From NCBI GenBank assembly GCA_964058805.1, contig CAXKVV010000661.1, forward strand, positions 1-56,921: a stretch of 56,921 nt of DNA. Direction: 5' to 3'. Positions 24,701 through 39,700 of the stretch are shown in pieces (position 1 is the stretch's first letter; each line of letters begins with the position of its first letter). The notes under the pieces were generated by a model, which saw nothing but the letters and a program-made list of their open reading frames with translations, was not told where the DNA came from and ran no database searches. Made by a program: the position numbers and the translations under genes. The DNA comes from Schoenoplectus triqueter. Lineage: Eukaryota > Streptophyta > Magnoliopsida > Poales > Cyperaceae.

Positions 24701-27700
24701 TGCGTAATTCGTGTCCTAACGGCTCGAGTAGGTAATGATTACAAAATAAACCAATAAAAGACATCATTCAAAACATCTTTGTATATTTTGGTGATGTAAT
24801 CGGTTGAAATGTATCCCAAACGATAGAAAACTCAAATAAACTGAAATCTTATTTTTATACATTTGTTGTAATCATTCAACGTTATTTGTGTCATAAAAGT
24901 TCGAGAATGCAACGATTATCATATAAACGAATATGAGACATCATTTAAAATAACATTGTGCATTTTGATGATTTAATGTGATGAGATGAAGCCATAAATG
25001 GTTGAAAACTTGAATAAACTAATATAATAAGTACAGTTTTCAGTGCGTTTTTTTCATGTTTGTGCATAATTCATGTCCTAACGGCTCGAGCACGCAAAGA
25101 TTATAACATAAACCCATAGAAGATATCATTGAAAATATTTTTGTGTATTTTGGTGATTATATGAGTTGAAGTGAGGATACAAATTATAGAAAACTCGAAT
25201 AAACTGAAAGCTGTTTTTATACATTTGTGTTAATCTTTCAGCGTTATTTGTGTCTTAAAGGTTCGAGAATGCAATGATTGCAATAAAAACAAATATGAGA
25301 CGTCATTTTGAACAAATTTGTGTTTTTTGGTGTTTAAATTCGATGAATTGAAGCCACAAATGATGGAAAATATGAATAAACTAGCGTAAGAAGCAGAGGT
25401 TTTAGAGCGTCTGTACTCATGTTTGCGTGTAATTCGTGTCCTAACGGCTTAAAGACGGTCAGATTATCATATAAACCCATAGAATATATCATTTAGAACA
25501 ACTTTGTATATTTTGGTGATTTTATCAGTTGATATGGTGCAGCGAACGATAGAAAACTCGAATAAACTGAAATACTATATGAATAACCTAACAGAAAAGT
25601 ACGATTTGAAGGCATTTGTATTCATGTTTGTGCGTAATTCGTGTCCTAACGGCTCGAACGCGCGGTGATTATAACATAAACCCATAGAAGATATCATTGA
25701 AAATATTTTTGTGTATTTTGGTGATTTTATGAGTTGAAATGAGGATACAAATTATAGAAAACTCGAATAAACTGAAGGCTGTTTTTATACATTTGTGTTA
25801 ATCTTTCAACGTTATTTGTGTCTTAAAGGTTCGAGAATGCAATGATTGTAATAAAAACAAATATGAGACATCATTTAAAACAAATTTGTGCTTTTTGGTG
25901 TTTAAATTTGATGAATTGAAGCGACAAATGATAGAAAATATGAATAAACTTAACGTGAGAAGCACAGGTTTTAGTGCGTTTGTATTCATGTTTGTGTGTA
26001 ATTCGTGTCCTAACGGCTTAAAAACGGTTAGATTATCATATAAACCCATAGAATATATCATTTAGAACTACTTTGTATATTTTGGTGATTTTATAAGTTG
26101 AAATGGTGCTACAAATGATAGAAAACTCGAATAAACAGAAATACTATATTTATACGTTTGTGTTAATCTTTCATCGTAATTGGTGTCATAAAGGTTCTAG
26201 AACGTAATGATTATAATATAACCTACTAGGAGACATCATTTAAAATAATATATTGCATTTTTATGATTTAATGTGACGAAATGAGCCCATTAATTGATAG
26301 AAAACTTGAATAAACTAATAGAAGAAGTACAGTTTTTGAGTAAATTTGTATTCATATTTGTGCGTAATTCGTGTCCTAACGGCTCGAGTAGGTAATGATT
26401 ACAAAATAAACCAATAAAAGACATCATTCAAAACATCTTTGTATATTTTGGTGATGTAATCGGTTGAAATGTATCCCAAACGATAGAAAACTCAAATAAA
26501 CTGAAATCTTATTTTTATACATTTGTTGTAATCATTCAACGTTATTTGTGTCATAAAAGTTCGAGAATGCAACGATTATCATATAAACGAATATGAGACA
26601 TCATTTAAAATAACATTGTGCATTTTGATGATTTAATGTGATGAGATGAAGCCATAAATGGTTGAAAACTTGAATAAACTAATATAATAAGTACAGTTTT
26701 CAGTGCGTTTTTTTCATGTTTGTGCATAATTCATGTCCTAACGGCTCGAGCACGCAAAGATTATAACATAAACCCATAGAAGATATCATTGAAAATATTT
26801 TTGTGTATTTTGGTGATTATATGAGTTGAAGTGAGGATACAAATTATAGAAAACTCGAATAAACTGAAAGCTGTTTTTATACATTTGTGTTAATCTTTCA
26901 GCGTTATTTGTGTCTTAAAGGTTCGAGAATGCAATGATTGCAATAAAAACAAATATGAGACGTCATTTTGAACAAATTTGTGTTTTTTGGTGTTTAAATT
27001 CGATGAATTGAAGCCACAAATGATGGAAAATATGAATAAACTAGCGTAAGAAGCAGAGGTTTTAGAGCGTCTGTACTCATGTTTGCGTGTAATTCGTGTC
27101 CTAACGGCTTAAAGACGGTCAGATTATCATATAAACCCATAGAATATATCATTTAGAACAACTTTGTATATTTTGGTGATTTTATCAGTTGATATGGTGC
27201 AGCGAACGATAGAAAACTCGAATAAACTGAAATACTATATGAATAACCTAACAGAAAAGTACGATTTGAAGGCATTTGTATTCATGTTTGTGCGTAATTC
27301 GTGTCCTAACGGCTCGAACGCGCGGTGATTATAACATAAACCCATAGAAGATATCATTGAAAATATTTTTGTGTATTTTGGTGATTTTATGAGTTGAAAT
27401 GAGGATACAAATTATAGAAAACTCGAATAAACTGAAGGCTGTTTTTATACATTTGTGTTAATCTTTCAACGTTATTTGTGTCTTAAAGGTTCGAGAATGC
27501 AATGATTGTAATAAAAACAAATATGAGACATCATTTAAAACAAATTTGTGCTTTTTGGTGTTTAAATTTGATGAATTGAAGCGACAAATGATAGAAAATA
27601 TGAATAAACTTAACGTGAGAAGCACAGGTTTTAGTGCGTTTGTATTCATGTTTGTGTGTAATTCGTGTCCTAACGGCTTAAAAACGGTTAGATTATCATA

Positions 27701-30700
27701 TAAACCCATAGAATATATCATTTAGAACTACTTTGTATATTTTGGTGATTTTATAAGTTGAAATGGTGCTACAAATGATAGAAAACTCGAATAAACAGAA
27801 ATACTATATTTATACGTTTGTGTTAATCTTTCATCGTAATTGGTGTCATAAAGGTTCTAGAACGTAATGATTATAATATAACCTACTAGGAGACATCATT
27901 TAAAATAATATATTGCATTTTTATGATTTAATGTGACGAAATGAGCCCATTAATTGATAGAAAACTTGAATAAACTAATAGAAGAAGTACAGTTTTTGAG
28001 TAAATTTGTATTCATATTTGTGCGTAATTCGTGTCCTAACGGCTCGAGTAGGTAATGATTACAAAATAAACCAATAAAAGACATCATTCAAAACATCTTT
28101 GTATATTTTGGTGATGTAATCGGTTGAAATGTATCCCAAACGATAGAAAACTCAAATAAACTGAAATCTTATTTTTATACATTTGTTGTAATCATTCAAC
28201 GTTATTTGTGTCATAAAAGTTCGAGAATGCAACGATTATCATATAAACGAATATGAGACATCATTTAAAATAACATTGTGCATTTTGATGATTTAATGTG
28301 ATGAGATGAAGCCATAAATGGTTGAAAACTTGAATAAACTAATATAATAAGTACAGTTTTCAGTGCGTTTTTTTCATGTTTGTGCATAATTCATGTCCTA
28401 ACGGCTCGAGCACGCAAAGATTATAACATAAACCCATAGAAGATATCATTGAAAATATTTTTGTGTATTTTGGTGATTATATGAGTTGAAGTGAGGATAC
28501 AAATTATAGAAAACTCGAATAAACTGAAAGCTGTTTTTATACATTTGTGTTAATCTTTCAGCGTTATTTGTGTCTTAAAGGTTCGAGAATGCAATGATTG
28601 CAATAAAAACAAATATGAGACGTCATTTTGAACAAATTTGTGTTTTTTGGTGTTTAAATTCGATGAATTGAAGCCACAAATGATGGAAAATATGAATAAA
28701 CTAGCGTAAGAAGCAGAGGTTTTAGAGCGTCTGTACTCATGTTTGCGTGTAATTCGTGTCCTAACGGCTTAAAGACGGTCAGATTATCATATGAACCCAT
28801 AGAATATATCATTTAGAACAACTTTGTATATTTTGGTGATTTTATCAGTTGATATGGTGCAGCGAACGATAGAAAACTCGAATAAACTGAAATACTATAT
28901 GAATAACCTAACAGAAAAGTACGATTTGAAGGCATTTGTATTCATGTTTGTGCGTAATTCGTGTCCTAACGGCTCGAACGCGCGGTGATTATAACATAAA
29001 CCCATAGAAGATATCATTGAAAATATTTTTGTGTATTTTGGTGATTTTATGAGTTGAAATGAGGATACAAATTATAGAAAACTCGAATAAACTGAAGGCT
29101 GTTTTTATACATTTGTGTTAATCTTTCAACGTTATTTGTGTCTTAAAGGTTCGAGAATACAATGATTGTAATAAAAACAAATATGAGACATCATTTAAAA
29201 CAAATTTGTGCTTTTTGGTGTTTAAATTTGATGAATTGAAGCGACAAATGATAGAAAATATGAATAAACTTAACGTGAGAAGCACAGGTTTTAGTGCGTT
29301 TGTATTCATGTTTGTGTGTAATTCGTGTCCTAACGGCTTAAAAACGGTTAGATTATCATATAAACCCATAGAATATATCATTTAGAACTACTTTGTATAT
29401 TTTGGTGATTTTATAAGTTGAAATGGTGCTACAAATGATAGAAAACTCGAATAAACAGAAATACTATATTTATACGTTTGTGTTAATCTTTCATCGTAAT
29501 TGGTGTCATAAAGGTTCTAGAACGTAATGATTATAATATAACCTACTAGGAGACATCATTTAAAATAATATATTGCATTTTTATGATTTAATGTGACGAA
29601 ATGAGCCCATTAATTGATAGAAAACTTGAATAAACTAATAGAAGAAGTACAGTTTTTGAGTAAATTTGTATTCATATTTGTGCGTAATTCGTGTCCTAAC
29701 GGCTCGAGTAGGTAATGATTACAAAATAAACCAATAAAAGACATCATTCAAAACATCTTTGTATATTTTGGTGATGTAATCGGTTGAAATGTATCCCAAA
29801 CGATAGAAAACTCAAATAAACTGAAATCTTATTTTTATACATTTGTTGTAATCATTCAACGTTATTTGTGTCATAAAAGTTCGAGAATGCAACGATTATC
29901 ATATAAACGAATATGAGACATCATTTAAAATAACATTGTGCATTTTGATGATTTAATGTGATGAGATGAAGCCATAAATGGTTGAAAACTTGAATAAACT
30001 AATATAATAAGTACAGTTTTCAGTGCGTTTTTTTCATGTTTGTGCATAATTCATGTCCTAACGGCTCGAGCACGCAAAGATTATAACATAAACCCATAGA
30101 AGATATCATTGAAAATATTTTTGTGTATTTTGGTGATTATATGAGTTGAAGTGAGGATACAAATTATAGAAAACTCGAATAAACTGAAAGCTGTTTTTAT
30201 ACATTTGTGTTAATCTTTCAGCGTTATTTGTGTCTTAAAGGTTCGAGAATGCAATGATTGCAATAAAAACAAATATGAGACGTCATTTTGAACAAATTTG
30301 TGTTTTTTGGTGTTTAAATTCGATGAATTGAAGCCACAAATGATGGAAAATATGAATAAACTAGCGTAAGAAGCAGAGGTTTTAGAGCGTCTGTACTCAT
30401 GTTTGCGTGTAATTCGTGTCCTAACGGCTTAAAGACGGTCAGATTATCATATAAACCCATAGAATATATCATTTAGAACAACTTTGTATATTTTGGTGAT
30501 TTTATCAGTTGATATGGTGCAGCGAACGATAGAAAACTCGAATAAACTGAAATACTATATGAATAACCTAACAGAAAAGTACGATTTGAAGGCATTTGTA
30601 TTCATGTTTGTGCGTAATTCGTGTCCTAACGGCTCGAACGCGCGGTGATTATAACATAAACCCATAGAAGATATCATTGAAAATATTTTTGTGTATTTTG

Positions 30701-33700
30701 GTGATTTTATGAGTTGAAATGAGGATACAAATTATAGAAAACTCGAATAAACTGAAGGCTGTTTTTATACATTTGTGTTAATCTTTCAACGTTATTTGTG
30801 TCTTAAAGGTTCGAGAATGCAATGATTGTAATAAAAACAAATATGAGACATCATTTAAAACAAATTTGTGCTTTTTGGTGTTTAAATTTGATGAATTGAA
30901 GCGACAAATGATAGAAAATATGAATAAACTTAACGTGAGAAGCACAGGTTTTAGTGCGTTTGTATTCATGTTTGTGTGTAATTCGTGTCCTAACGGCTTA
31001 AAAACGGTTAGATTATCATATAAACCCATAGAATATATCATTTAGAACTACTTTGTATATTTTGGTGATTTTATAAGTTGAAATGGTGCTACAAATGATA
31101 GAAAACTCGAATAAACAGAAATACTATATTTATACGTTTGTGTTAATCTTTCATCGTAATTGGTGTCATAAAGGTTCTAGAACGTAATGATTATAATATA
31201 ACCTACTAGGAGACATCATTTAAAATAATATATTGCATTTTTATGATTTAATGTGACGAAATGAGCCCATTAATTGATAGAAAACTTGAATAAACTAATA
31301 GAAGAAGTACAGTTTTTGAGTAAATTTGTATTCATATTTGTGCGTAATTCGTGTCCTAACGGCTCGAGTAGGTAATGATTACAAAATAAACCAATAAAAG
31401 ACATCATTCAAAACATCTTTGTATATTTTGGTGATGTAATCGGTTGAAATGTATCCCAAACGATAGAAAACTCAAATAAACTGAAATCTTATTTTTATAC
31501 ATTTGTTGTAATCATTCAACGTTATTTGTGTCATAAAAGTTCGAGAATGCAACGATTATCATATAAACGAATATGAGACATCATTTAAAATAACATTGTG
31601 CATTTTGATGATTTAATGTGATGAGATGAAGCCATAAATGGTTGAAAACTTGAATAAACTAATATAATAAGTACAGTTTTCAGTGCGTTTTTTTCATGTT
31701 TGTGCATAATTCATGTCCTAACGGCTCGAGCACGCAAAGATTATAACATAAACCCATAGAAGATATCATTGAAAATATTTTTGTGTATTTTGGTGATTAT
31801 ATGAGTTGAAGTGAGGATACAAATTATAGAAAACTCGAATAAACTGAAAGCTGTTTTTATACATTTGTGTTAATCTTTCAGCGTTATTTGTGTCTTAAAG
31901 GTTCGAGAATGCAATGATTGCAATAAAAACAAATATGAGACGTCATTTTGAACAAATTTGTGTTTTTTGGTGTTTAAATTCGATGAATTGAAGCCACAAA
32001 TGATGGAAAATATGAATAAACTAGCGTAAGAAGCAGAGGTTTTAGAGCGTCTGTACTCATGTTTGCGTGTAATTCGTGTCCTAACGGCTTAAAGACGGTC
32101 AGATTATCATATGAACCCATAGAATATATCATTTAGAACAACTTTGTATATTTTGGTGATTTTATCAGTTGATATGGTGCAGCGAACGATAGAAAACTCG
32201 AATAAACTGAAATACTATATGAATAACCTAACAGAAAAGTACGATTTGAAGGCATTTGTATTCATGTTTGTGCGTAATTCGTGTCCTAACGGCTCGAACG
32301 CGCGGTGATTATAACATAAACCCATAGAAGATATCATTGAAAATATTTTTGTGTATTTTGGTGATTTTATGAGTTGAAATGAGGATACAAATTATAGAAA
32401 ACTCGAATAAACTGAAGGCTGTTTTTATACATTTGTGTTAATCTTTCAACGTTATTTGTGTCTTAAAGGTTCGAGAATGCAATGATTGTAATAAAAACAA
32501 ATATGAGACATCATTTAAAACAAATTTGTGCTTTTTGGTGTTTAAATTTGATGAATTGAAGCGACAAATGATAGAAAATATGAATAAACTTAACGTGAGA
32601 AGCACAGGTTTTAGTGCGTTTGTATTCATGTTTGTGTGTAATTCGTGTCCTAACGGCTTAAAAACGGTTAGATTATCATATAAACCCATAGAATATATCA
32701 TTTAGAACTACTTTGTATATTTTGGTGATTTTATAAGTTGAAATGGTGCTACAAATGATAGAAAACTCGAATAAACAGAAATACTATATTTATACGTTTG
32801 TGTTAATCTTTCATCGTAATTGGTGTCATAAAGGTTCTAGAACGTAATGATTATAATATAACCTACTAGGAGACATCATTTAAAATAATATATTGCATTT
32901 TTATGATTTAATGTGACGAAATGAGCCCATTAATTGATAGAAAACTTGAATAAACTAATAGAAGAAGTACAGTTTTTGAGTAAATTTGTATTCATATTTG
33001 TGCGTAATTCGTGTCCTAACGGCTCGAGTAGGTAATGATTACAAAATAAACCAATAAAAGACATCATTCAAAACATCTTTGTATATTTTGGTGATGTAAT
33101 CGGTTGAAATGTATCCCAAACGATAGAAAACTCAAATAAACTGAAATCTTATTTTTATACATTTGTTGTAATCATTCAACGTTATTTGTGTCATAAAAGT
33201 TCGAGAATGCAACGATTATCATATAAACGAATATGAGACATCATTTAAAATAACATTGTGCATTTTGATGATTTAATGTGATGAGATGAAGCCATAAATG
33301 GTTGAAAACTTGAATAAACTAATATAATAAGTACAGTTTTCAGTGCGTTTTTTTCATGTTTGTGCATAATTCATGTCCTAACGGCTCGAGCACGCAAAGA
33401 TTATAACATAAACCCATAGAAGATATCATTGAAAATATTTTTGTGTATTTTGGTGATTATATGAGTTGAAGTGAGGATACAAATTATAGAAAACTCGAAT
33501 AAACTGAAAGCTGTTTTTATACATTTGTGTTAATCTTTCAGCGTTATTTGTGTCTTAAAGGTTCGAGAATGCAATGATTGCAATAAAAACAAATATGAGA
33601 CGTCATTTTGAACAAATTTGTGTTTTTTGGTGTTTAAATTCGATGAATTGAAGCCACAAATGATGGAAAATATGAATAAACTAGCGTAAGAAGCAGAGGT

Positions 33701-36700
33701 TTTAGAGCGTCTGTACTCATGTTTGCGTGTAATTCGTGTCCTAACGGCTTAAAGACGGTCAGATTATCATATAAACCCATAGAATATATCATTTAGAACA
33801 ACTTTGTATATTTTGGTGATTTTATCAGTTGATATGGTGCAGCGAACGATAGAAAACTCGAATAAACTGAAATACTATATGAATAACCTAACAGAAAAGT
33901 ACGATTTGAAGGCATTTGTATTCATGTTTGTGCGTAATTCGTGTCCTAACGGCTCGAACGCGCGGTGATTATAACATAAACCCATAGAAGATATCATTGA
34001 AAATATTTTTGTGTATTTTGGTGATTTTATGAGTTGAAATGAGGATACAAATTATAGAAAACTCGAATAAACTGAAGGCTGTTTTTATACATTTGTGTTA
34101 ATCTTTCAACGTTATTTGTGTCTTAAAGGTTCGAGAATGCAATGATTGTAATAAAAACAAATATGAGACATCATTTAAAACAAATTTGTGCTTTTTGGTG
34201 TTTAAATTTGATGAATTGAAGCGACAAATGATAGAAAATATGAATAAACTTAACGTGAGAAGCACAGGTTTTAGTGCGTTTGTATTCATGTTTGTGTGTA
34301 ATTCGTGTCCTAACGGCTTAAAAACGGTTAGATTATCATATAAACCCATAGAATATATCATTTAGAACTACTTTGTATATTTTGGTGATTTTATAAGTTG
34401 AAATGGTGCTACAAATGATAGAAAACTCGAATAAACAGAAATACTATATTTATACGTTTGTGTTAATCTTTCATCGTAATTGGTGTCATAAAGGTTCTAG
34501 AACGTAATGATTATAATATAACCTACTAGGAGACATCATTTAAAATAATATATTGCATTTTTATGATTTAATGTGACGAAATGAGCCCATTAATTGATAG
34601 AAAACTTGAATAAACTAATAGAAGAAGTACAGTTTTTGAGTAAATTTGTATTCATATTTGTGCGTAATTCGTGTCCTAACGGCTCGAGTAGGTAATGATT
34701 ACAAAATAAACCAATAAAAGACATCATTCAAAACATCTTTGTATATTTTGGTGATGTAATCGGTTGAAATGTATCCCAAACGATAGAAAACTCAAATAAA
34801 CTGAAATCTTATTTTTATACATTTGTTGTAATCATTCAACGTTATTTGTGTCATAAAAGTTCGAGAATGCAACGATTATCATATAAACGAATATGAGACA
34901 TCATTTAAAATAACATTGTGCATTTTGATGATTTAATGTGATGAGATGAATCCATAAATGGTTGAAAACTTGAATAAACTAATATAATAAGTACAGTTTT
35001 CAGTGCGTTTTTTTCATGTTTGTGCATAATTCATGTCCTAACGGCTCGAGCACGCAAAGATTATAACATAAACCCATAGAAGATATCATTGAAAATATTT
35101 TTGTGTATTTTGGTGATTATATGAGTTGAAGTGAGGATACAAATTATAGAAAACTCGAATAAACTGAAAGCTGTTTTTATACATTTGTGTTAATCTTTCA
35201 GCGTTATTTGTGTCTTAAAGGTTCGAGAATGCAATGATTGCAATAAAAACAAATATGAGACGTCATTTTGAACAAATTTGTGTTTTTTGGTGTTTAAATT
35301 CGATGAATTGAAGCCACAAATGATGGAAAATATGAATAAACTAGCGTAAGAAGCAGAGGTTTTAGAGCGTCTGTACTCATGTTTGCGTGTAATTCGTGTC
35401 CTAACGGCTTAAAGACGGTCAGATTATCATATAAACCCATAGAATATATCATTTAGAACAACTTTGTATATTTTGGTGATTTTATCAGTTGATATGGTGC
35501 AGCGAACGATAGAAAACTCGAATAAACTGAAATACTATATGAATAACCTAACAGAAAAGTACGATTTGAAGGCATTTGTATTCATGTTTGTGCGTAATTC
35601 GTGTCCTAACGGCTCGAACGCGCGGTGATTATAACATAAACCCATAGAAGATATCATTGAAAATATTTTTGTGTATTTTGGTGATTTTATGAGTTGAAAT
35701 GAGGATACAAATTATAGAAAACTCGAATAAACTGAAGGCTGTTTTTATACATTTGTGTTAATCTTTCAACGTTATTTGTGTCTTAAAGGTTCGAGAATGC
35801 AATGATTGTAATAAAAACAAATATGAGACATCATTTAAAACAAATTTGTGCTTTTTGGTGTTTAAATTTGATGAATTGAAGCGACAAATGATAGAAAATA
35901 TGAATAAACTTAACGTGAGAAGCACAGGTTTTAGTGCGTTTGTATTCATGTTTGTGTGTAATTCGTGTCCTAACGGCTTAAAAACGGTTAGATTATCATA
36001 TAAACCCATAGAATATATCATTTAGAACTACTTTGTATATTTTGGTGATTTTATAAGTTGAAATGGTGCTACAAATGATAGAAAACTCGAATAAACAGAA
36101 ATACTATATTTATACGTTTGTGTTAATCTTTCATCGTAATTGGTGTCATAAAGGTTCTAGAACGTAATGATTATAATATAACCTACTAGGAGACATCATT
36201 TAAAATAATATATTGCATTTTTATGATTTAATGTGACGAAATGAGCCCATTAATTGATAGAAAACTTGAATAAACTAATAGAAGAAGTACAGTTTTTGAG
36301 TAAATTTGTATTCATATTTGTGCGTAATTCGTGTCCTAACGGCTCGAGTAGGTAATGATTACAAAATAAACCAATAAAAGACATCATTCAAAACATCTTT
36401 GTATATTTTGGTGATGTAATCGGTTGAAATGTATCCCAAACGATAGAAAACTCAAATAAACTGAAATCTTATTTTTATACATTTGTTGTAATCATTCAAC
36501 GTTATTTGTGTCATAAAAGTTCGAGAATGCAACGATTATCATATAAACGAATATGAGACATCATTTAAAATAACATTGTGCATTTTGATGATTTAATGTG
36601 ATGAGATGAAGCCATAAATGGTTGAAAACTTGAATAAACTAATATAATAAGTACAGTTTTCAGTGCGTTTTTTTCATGTTTGTGCATAATTCATGTCCTA

Positions 36701-39700
36701 ACGGCTCGAGCACGCAAAGATTATAACATAAACCCATAGAAGATATCATTGAAAATATTTTTGTGTATTTTGGTGATTATATGAGTTGAAGTGAGGATAC
36801 AAATTATAGAAAACTCGAATAAACTGAAAGCTGTTTTTATACATTTGTGTTAATCTTTCAGCGTTATTTGTGTCTTAAAGGTTCGAGAATGCAATGATTG
36901 CAATAAAAACAAATATGAGACGTCATTTTGAACAAATTTGTGTTTTTTGGTGTTTAAATTCGATGAATTGAAGCCACAAATGATGGAAAATATGAATAAA
37001 CTAGCGTAAGAAGCAGAGGTTTTAGAGCGTCTGTACTCATGTTTGCGTGTAATTCGTGTCCTAACGGCTTAAAGACGGTCAGATTATCATATAAACCCAT
37101 AGAATATATCATTTAGAACAACTTTGTATATTTTGGTGATTTTATCAGTTGATATGGTGCAGCGAACGATAGAAAACTCGAATAAACTGAAATACTATAT
37201 GAATAACCTAACAGAAAAGTACGATTTGAAGGCATTTGTATTCATGTTTGTGCGTAATTCGTGTCCTAACGGCTCGAACGCGCGGTGATTATAACATAAA
37301 CCCATAGAAGATATCATTGAAAATATTTTTGTGTATTTTGGTGATTTTATGAGTTGAAATGAGGATACAAATTATAGAAAACTCGAATAAACTGAAGGCT
37401 GTTTTTATACATTTGTGTTAATCTTTCAACGTTATTTGTGTCTTAAAGGTTCGAGAATGCAATGATTGTAATAAAAACAAATATGAGACATCATTTAAAA
37501 CAAATTTGTGCTTTTTGGTGTTTAAATTTGATGAATTGAAGCGACAAATGATAGAAAATATGAATAAACTTAACGTGAGAAGCACAGGTTTTAGTGCGTT
37601 TGTATTCATGTTTGTGTGTAATTCGTGTCCTAACGGCTTAAAAACGGTTAGATTATCATATAAACCCATAGAATATATCATTTAGAACTACTTTGTATAT
37701 TTTGGTGATTTTATAAGTTGAAATGGTGCTACAAATGATAGAAAACTCGAATAAACAGAAATACTATATTTATACGTTTGTGTTAATCTTTCATCGTAAT
37801 TGGTGTCATAAAGGTTCTAGAACGTAATGATTATAATATAACCTACTAGGAGACATCATTTAAAATAATATATTGCATTTTTATGATTTAATGTGACGAA
37901 ATGAGCCCATTAATTGATAGAAAACTTGAATAAACTAATAGAAGAAGTACAGTTTTTGAGTAAATTTGTATTCATATTTGTGCGTAATTCGTGTCCTAAC
38001 GGCTCGAGTAGGTAATGATTACAAAATAAACCAATAAAAGACATCATTCAAAACATCTTTGTATATTTTGGTGATGTAATCGGTTGAAATGTATCCCAAA
38101 CGATAGAAAACTCAAATAAACTGAAATCTTATTTTTATACATTTGTTGTAATCATTCAACGTTATTTGTGTCATAAAAGTTCGAGAATGCAACGATTATC
38201 ATATAAACGAATATGAGACATCATTTAAAATAACATTGTGCATTTTGATGATTTAATGTGATGAGATGAAGCCATAAATGGTTGAAAACTTGAATAAACT
38301 AATATAATAAGTACAGTTTTCAGTGCGTTTTTTTCATGTTTGTGCATAATTCATGTCCTAACGGCTCGAGCACGCAAAGATTATAACATAAACCCATAGA
38401 AGATATCATTGAAAATATTTTTGTGTATTTTGGTGATTATATGAGTTGAAGTGAGGATACAAATTATAGAAAACTCGAATAAACTGAAAGCTGTTTTTAT
38501 ACATTTGTGTTAATCTTTCAGCGTTATTTGTGTCTTAAAGGTTCGAGAATGCAATGATTGCAATAAAAACAAATATGAGACGTCATTTTGAACAAATTTG
38601 TGTTTTTTGGTGTTTAAATTCGATGAATTGAAGCCACAAATGATGGAAAATATGAATAAACTAGCGTAAGAAGCAGAGGTTTTAGAGCGTCTGTACTCAT
38701 GTTTGCGTGTAATTCGTGTCCTAACGGCTTAAAGACGGTCAGATTATCATATAAACCCATAGAATATATCATTTAGAACAACTTTGTATATTTTGGTGAT
38801 TTTATCAGTTGATATGGTGCAGCGAACGATAGAAAACTCGAATAAACTGAAATACTATATGAATAACCTAACAGAAAAGTACGATTTGAAGGCATTTGTA
38901 TTCATGTTTGTGCGTAATTCGTGTCCTAACGGCTCGAACGCGCGGTGATTATAACATAAACCCATAGAAGATATCATTGAAAATATTTTTGTGTATTTTG
39001 GTGATTTTATGAGTTGAAATGAGGATACAAATTATAGAAAACTCGAATAAACTGAAGGCTGTTTTTATACATTTGTGTTAATCTTTCAACGTTATTTGTG
39101 TCTTAAAGGTTCGAGAATGCAATGATTGTAATAAAAACAAATATGAGACATCATTTAAAACAAATTTGTGCTTTTTGGTGTTTAAATTTGATGAATTGAA
39201 GCGACAAATGATAGAAAATATGAATAAACTTAACGTGAGAAGCACAGGTTTTAGTGCGTTTGTATTCATGTTTGTGTGTAATTCGTGTCCTAACGGCTTA
39301 AAAACGGTTAGATTATCATATAAACCCATAGAATATATCATTTAGAACTACTTTGTATATTTTGGTGATTTTATAAGTTGAAATGGTGCTACAAATGATA
39401 GAAAACTCGAATAAACAGAAATACTATATTTATACGTTTGTGTTAATCTTTCATCGTAATTGGTGTCATAAAGGTTCTAGAACGTAATGATTATAATATA
39501 ACCTACTAGGAGACATCATTTAAAATAATATATTGCATTTTTATGATTTAATGTGACGAAATGAGCCCATTAATTGATAGAAAACTTGAATAAACTAATA
39601 GAAGAAGTACAGTTTTTGAGTAAATTTGTATTCATATTTGTGCGTAATTCGTGTCCTAACGGCTCGAGTAGGTAATGATTACAAAATAAACCAATAAAAG